DNA from: Chiridota heheva
Lineage: Eukaryota > Echinodermata > Holothuroidea > Apodida > Chiridotidae
NCBI GenBank assembly: GCA_020152595.1
Contig: JAIGNY010000165.1
Span: 773,501-837,500 of the forward strand
DNA length: 64,000 nt
Direction: 5' to 3'
Shown here: piece after piece, positions 55,135 to 64,000 of the stretch
Layout: each line of letters opens with the position of its first letter
Position numbering within the stretch: position 1 is the stretch's first letter
Notes under the pieces: generated by a model
The model's input: only the letters and a program-made list of their open reading frames with translations
Told to the model about the DNA's origin: nothing
Database searches by the model: none
Translations under genes and position numbers: made by a program

Positions 55135-56065
55135 TTCCACGAGATTAACTTTCAATCATAATATTGAAGTATAAATAGTTCTATGCTCATATTTCATTTC
55201 ACCTTTCCCCAGCAGCAAAAACAAACAATAATAATAATAATAATAATAATAATACATTTTTATATAGCGCATTATACCAAACGGTCTCAATGCGCTTTAC
55301 ATAAACAAAAATAAGATGAGAAAACCTTAAGATACAAACAGTAAGAGAACAAAAAACCATACTTAAAAAGATACAAGCAGGATAAAGTTACAAGTTCCAA
55401 TGAGGGGAACTCATGAAAAGGTGTGTTTTCAATACACTCTTAAAAATATCTAAAGTAGGGGCATTTCTGATGTAGATCGGGAGAATGTTCCAGAGTTTGG
55501 GGCTGCATATTGAAAAGAACGTTCACCGTAAGTCTTGGTGTTAATTTTTGGCGGCTTTAGGAGAATAGCACTGTTAGATCTGAGTGAGCGAGTTGGTAAT
55601 TGTAAGGTGAGTAAGTTGGAAATATAATTTGGAGCAAGACCATGGATGGCTTTGTATGTGAGGGTGAGAAGCTTGTAGTTTATTCTTTCACATATAGGAA
55701 GCCAATGAAGTTGGTGGAGGATGGGTTTAATGTGAGATTTCTTACTTGTGAGAGTAACTAATCTGGCAGCAGTGTTTTGAATGCGCTGAAGCTTTGAGAT
55801 TTGTTGAGAAGGAAGTCCAATGCCAGCATTGATTATGGGTACTACTTTTATCACAAAGAATACCATTATATTGCAATGTGTGTCACTAAAAATACCATGT
55901 AACACCAGTGGGAGTATTTGTTATCTTGAAGGAGCCTTGAACAGGTGAAACTGTATACAGTTTTGTGGTTTGGGAAACAAAGAAATAAGTTACTCCGACC
56001 AGCCCTGCTCCATTTGGGAGCAATTTTAGATGTTCTTGCTTTTTAGCAAAGCCATTTCTAATCTT
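55135..56065. repeat. Dispersed segment SD, copy interrupted by a CR1/L2-like LINE
   Basis: The left part (55135-55219) and right part (55816-56065) are collinear with 43925-44275. In the uninterrupted copy AAAGACAAACAATGCCAGC runs straight across; here ~600 bp separate ACAAACAA from TGCCAGC. Confidence 0.75.
55219..55815 (-). mobile_element. CR1/L2-like LINE, 3' end
   Basis: On the - strand it encodes the C-terminal RT region GLPSQQISKLQRIQNTAARL, then HWLPICERINYKLLTLTYKA and HGLAPNYISNLL, a signature of CR1/L2-group LINEs (family knowledge). It is followed by a 3' UTR reading GTAAAGCGCATTGAGACC and GCGCTATATAAAAA and an (ATT)n tail at the plus-strand left end. Strongly 5' truncated. CAAT at both borders could be a very short target duplication. 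Confidence 0.85.
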
Positions 56066-56963
56066 ACTTGCTTACTCGCGCATTAAAATATTAGATACAG
56101 TTTCCAAGCTCAGCAACGCAATTCACGCATAAGTGATTCACTATCTTGAATGATTGTTAGGCATGTTATCGTGTCTGGAAATTATCCGGCTATGCTTGAA
56201 TGTCGATATTAGTTTTGTGGGTCGTTCCAATTTGTGGAGGTGGGATGCTGCATGCATCATTAAACAGGTATACCCCCAAATTGGACAACTTTTTAATACG
56301 GCGGCGGTGGCTATGAGGAGCCTCCAAGTGTTAGTTTGCCCTAGGGCCTCGTGGTTCTCTCGGCAGATCTGCAACATGAAAATAAAAGTAAGTCATTTTA
56401 CAGGATGCAGTATATTATGATTTAAGGTGATACATTTTATCACAACATGAATTTTGATTGCCGTATCAGTATTTGTGTAAATTTGAAGACAAAAGATATT
56501 CACTTAAAACTACTTGTTGTACCAACTAGAAACCAAATATTAATTACTTTTATTGTTGAATTTCCCCGCTTCCCCGCACTAGTCATCTTTTTTATTGGAA
56601 AAGGAATGTTTAAATTGAAGCCATTCATGTTTTGTTGAACTTTTGAAGTTTGACAAATCAAAATATGAAAAAAGAATTGTATTTATCTTTTATGTAAACA
56701 ATAAGACATTAAAATCCATTTTAATTCAGTCAGGTCAATTACCGAGGGTTGGTTTCAGCCTTTTCTTTTTCAAGCACCGTATGCTTCCATTTTTGTTGTT
56801 GGAAGGAGCAAGACTTACCGACTTCATATCAGGGGCGTGGGAACCGGGGGGAAAACCCCCTCAATAATTCCATAGGGGGGGGGGAGGGGGCGGTGGCAAG
56901 CACTATTTTGAACTCCCCAATTATGAAGGTCTGACAAATTGATTTTAAAGAGTCGAAAGTGCA
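56066..56963. other. Gene-free stretch
   Basis: No exon could be supported. G-run at 56873-56892. GGTCTGACAAATT before the LINE start. Confidence 0.4.
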
Positions 56964-57256
56964 TTGAGAGCAACGTGACTTCTGTATCTCTTCTCTAAAA
57001 CTTCCTTATGTTCTACATTTTACTTCCGCTTTTTACCTTAAATTGTGTTTCATTCTTCCTTTCCGAGATTCTCATTCTGTGGATGGGCGTCTGCTTTTGG
57101 TAAGATCGTTTCTTTTGTTTTTTCCCGCCCATTTTGTCCTGACCTTCACGCCCTTTTCGATACTATACAGTGGTCCTCCTATAGTGGTTCCGCGATTTTG
57201 TTTTCTCGTTGCCTCCGGTCTCTCGGCCCTTGGTTTTTTTTCTTTTCTTTTCATCA

Positions 57257-58610
57257 TGACAAAACGCTTGTGCCTTGACCCTCCATCCCCTCCCCGTGAC
57301 CCACCTGCTACCTCCATTGACTATTTTTCATCCCCAAAATCCTAATCATGCATGCCACCAACAAACAAGAAAGCTTGAAAATAGTTTCCCCTTTCCTTAT
57401 ACACAAAGCACACTACGGCCTTGTCGGTACCCTCCCCCAACGTTTCTACTCTCAGATCCGGCGATCTCCTGGTGCACTGCGCCAGGGACGCTCAAGCCAC
57501 CACCCTTCTTTCCACCAAAACCCTAGCAAAGACTGGTATTGACATTACAGTTACCCCCCACCGTTCCCTGAACTCCAGCAAAGGTGCCATAAGAACCAGA
57601 GACCTAGCTTACTTGACCGATGATGATCTCGTAGAGGAACCAACAAGCCAACACCTCACTAAAGCCCGTCGTCTCGTTCTCAAGAGAGACGGAGCCGAAA
57701 CACCCACCAGATCGATCTTCCTTACTTTCGCCACACCATCTCTTCTCTCACATCATTGCCGGCTACCTGAGAATCCCAGTCGCCCCTTACATTCCCAACC
57801 CTCTTTGTTGTCATAATTGCCAGAGGTATGGCCATGGCGAAAACTCCTGCTGCAGCCAAGCGCGCTGTGGTAACTGCGGAGCCCCAGACCATGACAACAC
57901 CTCCTGCACTAAAACCCCGCTCTGCACAAATTATCCAGCCAACCATCCCTCCTTCTCCAAAGACTGCCCCACCTGGCTTCAGGAAAAACAATTAACTACA
58001 CTTAAAACCCTTAACCCCAACATAAGTTACCCAGAGGCCAGGAAACAATTAATCGCTTCCCTCCATACCAAGCCTTCCTACTCGAGCGCAGTCTCTTCAA
58101 ATACCAATACCCCCCCCCCCTCCCCTCCCCGCCTTAACACAACCAAAACTGACTTGCATGCCCAAACCGACCTTACCTGGCTCTTCTTACCCAGTCCTAA
58201 GCCTATCACCATTGCCAATAACCCAACCATGCCCAAACCACCTCTACCACCACTTCTCTCTTCAACCTCCTTTTCTTCTCTAAAGCCCCCGCCGTCCCCT
58301 ACACCAACACCTCTAATACCATCATACATCAAACTGCAACCAACCAGGCTAACAACAAACAACCAATCAACAACAACAAAAACAGCCCACCACCCAAACC
58401 CACATGTATGACACTGAAGAAAATATTGATTGTTTGATTACCGAACACACCGATCATACTTCTCGTCCAACTTTCAATAACAATTGCTCCCAAAGAAACA
58501 GATCCAAAGAAAAAACAAGCCAACTCAGACCCAACAGATCTTCCTCCAGATACCCCATTTCTCCTTATGGCGTGCACCACAAACAATTACAAAAACACCC
58601 ATAACATTAT
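57257..58610 (+). pseudogene. LINE E1: broken ORF1
   Basis: Reads, in shifting frames, an N-terminal tract, VSTLRSGDLLVHCARDAQA, TGIDITVTPHRSLNSSKG, RTRDLAYLTDDDLVEE and LVLKRDGAETP. Then the knuckle region near 57820-57970 reads CHNCQRYGHGENSC, CGNCGAPDHDNTSC and C-T-N-Y, so the third knuckle has lost a cysteine. A C run at about 58108-58120 lies at the same relative position as in copy D. The end (SITEHTDHTSRP-type stretch) agrees with copies A and D. Not translatable as one protein. Confidence 0.75.
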
Positions 58611-60560
58611 ACAATGTAACATCAGGATCCCATGTCAAACTTCAGTAACATCCTTATCAACATCGCCACCTGCTCCATTCCCCAAACCCCTCAACCAGCC
58701 CCAACTCCTGGTTTACTGATGACTGCAAAACCGCCATCAGAAACAGAAAAAGGGCCCTCAGAAACTTCAAAGCTAAGCCGACCACCCACAACCTCTTCCA
58801 CATAAGCCGTCGAGAAAGCTTTCGACACTACTTGGAAATACAGCTTTACCTGCAAGTTTCGCACCATCGGCCTCAGAGGCTACCTCCTCATCTGTATTCA
58901 AAACTTCCTCTCACCCAGGCAGTTCCAAGTTCGTATTGGCCACATCCTCTCCTACCCCTATCTTATGAAGAAGGCATCTCCTAATTCAGCATCCTCTGTC
59001 CCACTCTCTTCAACCTGAGCATTAACGACATAGCGGACAACCTTGGCCCCAACATCAAACATGCCCTCTTCGTGGACGACTTCACATCTTCTACTCCTCC
59101 TTAAGCTTTCCTCTTGTTGAAAATAGGCTTAAACTCAACCTCAACCGGCTGCAAGCCTGGTGCCAAAAACAACGGTTTTCAATTCTCTAAAGACAAGATA
59201 GTTTGCATGCACTTCTGTCATTTCAGCAACCTCCACCCCAACCCGAACCTCGTGCTTAATGGCAATCGCATCCTTAAAGTTGACCACACTAAGTTCCTGG
59301 GTTTAACTCTAGACCACAAGCTCTCATACAAACAACACATCTCCAACCTGAAACAGAATTGCAACAGCTCTTTCAACATTCTCCGCCTCCTCTCCAATAC
59401 CACTTGGGGTGCAAACTGTCATGCTCTCTTCAAAATCTTTAGGCTTACCATTTGTGCTAAGCTAGACAACGGCAATATTGTCTACTGTGTTGCTCACAAT
59501 TCTTACCTCAATCACATCAGCACCATCCAAAATGAAGCCCTCAGGCTTTGTCTGTGTGCCTTCAGGACCTTCCCAAACACCAGCCTTCATGTTGAAGCCA
59601 ACGAACCCCCCTTCCTGCTAAGGTGTAGAAAGCTTAGCCTCTCCTGTGCTTTTTGAGCCCTCACCAACACCCAGAACCCTGTTTACAACCTCATTAGATA
59701 CTCCAATTTCTCCACCCTCTTTAATAGGACTAAAACCCTATCCCCTCCCTTCAGCTTACGCATCAAATCAGACCTTCGTCATCTCGGCATCAATCCCACC
59801 ACTCTTAGCACTTTCTCCTGGCCCACTTTTCCTCCCTAGCAACTCCTCCCTACTATCCACCTGGACCTCTCCACTTATCACAAAACCCAAACCCACCCTA
59901 ACCTCTTCATCAACCTCTACAACCAAATCAAAGACCAACTCTCAAACTATACCTCCATCACTACTGATGGCTCTAAAAAGGCGACAAGACAGCTGCTGCT
60001 GCCGTCATCCAAGACATCACCCCCAGTAGCAGGCTACCCAACTACTCATCCATCTTCTCGGCCGAGGCCAAGGCCATCCTCCTCGCCCTTAACTTTATTG
60101 AATATTCTCCGCTCAGCCACTTTGCCATCTTCTCTGACCTCAAGGCTGTCCTTACTTCATTACTCAATGTTAAATGGAATAACCCCACATCTCATCTCAT
60201 CCTCTGTAAGCTCCTTTCAACCCCCCCCCCCACCCCCACCCCCTTCCTCCTTTCTCTGCAGAAAACATAAGCTTTTCTTCTGGATACCCAGCCATGTTGG
60301 CATCCCTGGCAATGACAGGGCTGATGCAGCTGCTAAGCTTGCCCTCACCCTTCCCCCTACCCCTTTTCCCAAAACCCTTTTTGACATCAAACCGCTTGTC
60401 ACTTCCCTTATTCGTGGCTGCTGGCAAACCTCATGGGACTCTAAAATTGATAACAAACTCCACGTCATCCAGCCCACCATTCCGATCAAACCCACTACTC
60501 ATAACCTATCCCGTGTCGACAACGTCCACATTACCCGCCTTAGAACTGTAGAATAGGTCA
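58611..60560 (+). pseudogene. LINE E1: deleted and frameshifted ORF2
   Basis: Retains a scrap of the first endonuclease block, RT palm (FNLSINDIADNLGPN near 59010; the active-site region reads a shifted FVDDF near 59072), a thumb frame 59114-59656, RNase H (TDGS near 59963, SAEAKAILLAL near 60055, IPSHVGIPGNDRADAAAKLA near 60283) and the linker before the Cys cluster. No functional enzyme is possible. Confidence 0.75.
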
Positions 60561-60670
60561 CTTCCACCTCACTCACTCCCACCTCCTTACTGGCTCCCTT
60601 CCCCCTCCCCCCACCCCTCTGCAACAATTGCCATTGCACCCTCACAGTCCATCACATTCTCCTTGCTTGC

Positions 60671-62080
60671 CGCTACCCTCGCTGCCCACAACCTTATCAA
60701 CATCATTCAAAATAAAGCCCCCAGGACTTGCCTGGATGCCTACAGGACCTCCCCCGTCACCAGCCAAGGACCCCCCCCCCTCCCTTTCTGCTAAGGTGTA
60801 GAAAGCTTAGCCTTCTTACGCTTTTAGAACCCTCACCAACACCCAAAAGCCTGTTTACAACCTCATTAGGTACCCCAATTTCTCCACCCTCTTTGATAGG
60901 ACTAAACCCCTATCCCATCCCTTCAGCTTACGCATTAAATCCGACCTCCACCATCTTTGCATTAAACCCGCCACTCTTGCACCTGCTCCTGGTCCACTTT
61001 TCCTCCCTGTGCCACCTCCTCCCTTTTATCCACTTGGACCTCTCCACTCATCACAAAATCCAAACCCACCCCAACCTCTTCATCAACCTCCACAACCAAA
61101 TCGAAGATTAACTCTCAAACTATACCTCCATCTATACTGATGGCTCCGAGGAAAGCGACAAGACAGCTGCTGTTGCCGTCATCCAAGACATCACCCTCAG
61201 TAGCAGGCTTCCCAACTTCTCGGCTGGGCCACGGCCATCTTACTCGCGCCTCAACTTTATTGACTACTCCCCGCTCAGCCATTTTGCCATCTTCGCAGAC
61301 TCCAAGTCTGTCCTTACTTCTTTACTCAATCTTAAATGGAATAACCCCGCGTCCCACCTACTCCTCCGTAAACTCCTTTCGCCCCCTCTTCCCTTTGCAG
61401 AAAAATGTATTCTTTTCTTCTGGATATCCAGCCATGTTGGCATCCCCCAACCCCCTTTCTGACATCAAACCGCTTATCGCTTTTCTTGTTCGTGAACCTC
61501 ATGGGAATCCCAAATTGATAACAAGCTCCACGTCATCCAGCCCAACATTCCGATGAAACTCACCATTCACAATCTCTCCCGTGTCGACAACGCCCACATT
61601 ACCCGCCTCACTCACTCCCATCTCCTTATCCCTCCCCCTTCCTCCCCCCCCCCCTCCACACTCCCCACCCCTTTGCAACAATAGCCATTCCCCCCTCACA
61701 GTCCACCACGTCTTCCTTGCCTACCCCCTGTACAACCTTCCCAGGGCTCCCCCCCCCCCATCCTTTTCCTACAACTTAATAGACGAGCTCTTAAAAAAAA
61801 AAAACCTTCCGGACAAACTTTTTTTCTTTCTTCATCATGCTTCCCTCTACAACCATATTTGTATTTAGTTCTCTTCTCCAACCCGCGTTTCTCTACTTTT
61901 GCCCCTTTTTTGCACCCTTTTACTTTCTCTCTCGATCCCAGCTTTCCGGCGATTAGTCCCCGTGTTTCTCTCAAACTCCCTCTATTTTCTATTCTTGCTA
62001 CCTCCGGAATGATCTAACCTCTCAGACACAATTGGACCCTCGCTGTCGTGTGCCGATAAGCCATCGTCAAACAAACAAAC
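60671..62080 (+). mobile_element. LINE family 1, copy E2: fragment joined to E1
   Basis: Starts within the thumb region (AACCTTATCAACATCATTCA, equal to about 12360 of copy A), although E1 had already reached the 3' Cys cluster, so the sequence steps back ~1.1 kb. It repeats RNase H (TDGSEES near 61136; a large deletion removes the NDRAD segment at about 61448), the C-terminal region and the 3' UTR with a CAAACAAACAAAC tail. This is either a second insertion or a tandem recombination product. C runs near 60772, 61638 and 61751. Confidence 0.8.
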
Positions 62081-62412
62081 TTATTCCAAAGGGATGATTT
62101 TCGGAAATCTATTCCTTTTTGTAAAATTTGCTTCAATTTTTGAGAAATTTCCTTCATTTCATCATATAGGAAGTTCTATAGAAATTGTTGAGGTACTATA
62201 GGAATATATGAGTAAGTATATATGTAGGTATAGAGGTACTATATGTACTACATGTATATATGTGGCAGATATTTGGCATCATATCAAGCCCGTAGCCAGG
62301 AATTTGTAAAGAGGGTTCGTTTTTCTTATAAAAGGGCAATAAATCTTAAATTTCCGAGTTTATTAATTTTTTTTAGATCTCAAAAGGGCATTTTCTCAAC
62401 AAAATGGGGTTC
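62081..62412. other. Gene-free stretch
   Basis: AT-rich; TATATGTAGGTATAGAGG words. GCCCGTAGCCAGGAATTTGT near 62288 marks another repeat edge. Confidence 0.4.
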
Positions 62413-62985
62413 GTTTGCTCAGACACACCACAAGGCCCAGATCCATTCGAACCTCTTTATCAATTTCCACATCCAAATCAAGCGCCACCTCTCAAACTAC
62501 GCCTCCATCTATGCTGATGGTTTTAAGGAAGATGACAAGACAGCGTCTGCTGCTGTCACCCATGACATCACTCTCCCGCTCTCAGAGGCAAGCTCCCCAG
62601 CTCTCAGAGGCAAGTTTCCCGACAGCTGCTTTATCTTTTCAGCGGCCGAATCCAAGGCTTTGCCATCTTCTCAGACTCCAAATGTGTCCTTACACAACCT
62701 TAAATAGGAAAACCACCCACCTCATTCTCCGTAAACTAATCCCGCCTTTTTCCCCTTTGCGGAAAAAGCATGTTTTTCTTCTGGATATATACCCAGCCAC
62801 GTGGGCATCTCTGGCATATGAGAAGCAGACTCGGCTGCTAAAACAATCTCTCAACATTCCCTTACCCCTTTCCTTAAAACACATGCCGACATTAAACCGC
62901 ACATCTTCATCACCGCTGCCAATCAAATTAGGACATCCACACGAATAACGAACTCCACACATCCAGCCTTCCATTCCACCAACCC
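62413..62985 (+). mobile_element. LINE RNase H remnant, copy F
   Basis: Decayed RNase H region related to LINE family 1 but divergent: NYASIYADGFKEDDKTASAA, a duplicated 19 bp stretch (CTCAGAGGCAAG- at 62580 and 62602), SDSKC-like and PSHVGISGI-like pieces with shifts. No 3' UTR follows. It ends near CCACCAACCCAGAGGCGTAG. Confidence 0.6.
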
Positions 62986-64000
62986 AGAGGCGTAGCCAGG
63001 ATAAAATGTCAGGCTGTCGGGTGGGGGTTCAAACCAAAATATGCATGATGTGTAACGTGTTTTATGAACAGTTTTGTCATGAATAATTAAATATATTGGG
63101 ACAAGTGTCTGAATGTGCAGAGTCTTATGATCGGGAGCAAAGAGAAAGGGAGTCCCTGACGGCATTTTTTGTTCAATTGGGAAATTATCAACAAAAATTT
63201 AAAAAAATTTGAGTAAAAGTTTTTGAAATTTGGCAACATTTCCCGATAATTAATATTTTTTCGAAAATCGAAGAAAAATTGTCCCAAAGTCAAAGAAATT
63301 TTTCAAAATTAAAAGAGAACTATCACACAAACATCGAAGGATTTCAGATAAAGAATTGGGCAGATATAAATTCAAATTGATAAGGCCAGAAAAAATCGAA
63401 AGGGGGGAGGGAGGGGGGGGGGGGGTAACAAAGCCACGCTACAAGATACAAAACTCACCATACAAAAGTTTTCATTTGAAACCATATGTGTAGAAGCAGG
63501 GGTCAGGATGTACGTGCACTCCCTACTTTTCAGAAAACTGACAAAAGTGCTCCTCTTTCAAAATGAAATGTACTAACAATTACTGTGCCCTCTTTCCCCG
63601 ACTTCCTTTCGACACTCCTGGATACCGTCATTATTCAGATAGTGGGCTAATTCATTCCCTCCATGGTCCATGACCCGTTTAAGAGAGTAGGGGTGTAGTA
63701 AGGGTCAACCCAAATCAGGGCAACAACCCCAAACTTTTCAGGTTTAAAAATTACACTGACAAATTCTATGTTTTCACCAAATTGCTATTCGTCGGGATAA
63801 CTTCTGTGAAAACATACATCCTTTTTGAGATTTATTGTTTTCCCAATAAATTTACCAATCTTAATTTTGTTTATTTTAGTAATTCCCCAAGTTTACCCAA
63901 CCGGGTACGATCAATAAGGTACAACTCACTCAGGAGCACCCCTCCCCTCCCCTCCCAATCCCGTTTCCTACGCAGCAGTCAGAGTTCTTCGTTCATCCGC
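62986..64000. other. Gene-free right end
   Basis: Repeat words AGGCGTAGCCAGGAT (62992) and AATTTCCCGA-type tract (63165-63300, like 52775-52940), and a G run at 63402-63425. The remainder shows no gene. Confidence 0.45.

Larger units (their letters stand above)
56964..60670 (+). mobile_element. LINE family 1, copy E1: full 5' end, two internal deletions
   Basis: Shares its 5' end (TTGAGAGCAACGTGACTTCT) with copy D. ORF1 is recognisable from ATGACAAAACGC (57257) onwards. At about 58622-58628 it jumps from the start of ORF2 to a point equal to 38288 of copy D, losing most of the endonuclease. At about 58807-58812 it jumps from AACCTCTTCCACATAAGCCG to TCGAGAAAGCTTTCGAC, losing ~700 bp of RT fingers. 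The frame is further broken by a long C run (60219-60242). At 60670 it switches to copy E2. Confidence 0.85.

Overview
This is nuclear DNA from an animal. It has one recognisable host gene, split into phase-1 exons across about 25 kb, embedded in retrotransposon fragments, inverted-repeat elements and minisatellites. There is no operon structure and no rRNA or CRISPR array. The gene encodes scavenger receptor cysteine-rich (SRCR) domains, a transmembrane segment and a tyrosine/proline-rich tail. SRCR multigene families, the recurrent octamer TAGGCCTA and I-type LINEs together suggest a marine invertebrate deuterostome, perhaps an echinoderm. That is inference only.

Layout. From 1 to 8.6 kb there is no gene: dispersed repeats rich in TGACTCA, a 23-24 bp minisatellite (4.7-5.5 kb) and a ~300 bp tandem repeat (5.7-6.7 kb). 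From 8.65 to 13.9 kb lies an inverted-repeat element with amplified right arms, into which a 4.3 kb LINE (copy A, APE endonuclease-RT-RNase H) inserted with a 10 bp target duplication. From 13.9 to 21.3 kb are a small foldback element, a fragment of a second LINE family, a TA microsatellite, a tRNA-headed SINE and a second GGCATGTGGGACA-type minisatellite.

The SRCR gene runs from 21.3 to about 46.9 kb on the + strand. Its exons are 21317-21640 (SRCR A1), 24307-24613 (SRCR B1, one base out of frame), 32268-32588 (SRCR A2), 41738-42067 (SRCR B2) and 45393-46015 (transmembrane segment, Cys-rich juxtamembrane region, GYPPAQGP octapeptides, and PPPPY and PSAPPLY motifs). The A-B-A-B order indicates duplication of a two-exon module. 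The 5' end (signal peptide and any earlier domains) is not in view. The introns hold two LINE 3' ends, a foldback element containing a LINE nested in another LINE, an inverted 16 bp minisatellite centred on a telomere-like motif, and a nearly full-length LINE (copy D, 35982-41302) with a gag-like ORF1 carrying CCHC knuckles.

From 47 to 64 kb there is no host gene that I can recognise: a deletion-derivative LINE inside a SINE, a 247 bp tandem duplication followed by a reverse-transcriptase remnant, a CR1/L2-like LINE tail on the - strand inside a repeat also present at 44 kb, and a decayed LINE block (56964-62985). All LINE reading frames are broken by stops, frameshifts or deletions, so none looks active. 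Most open frames in the window are by-products of repeats.
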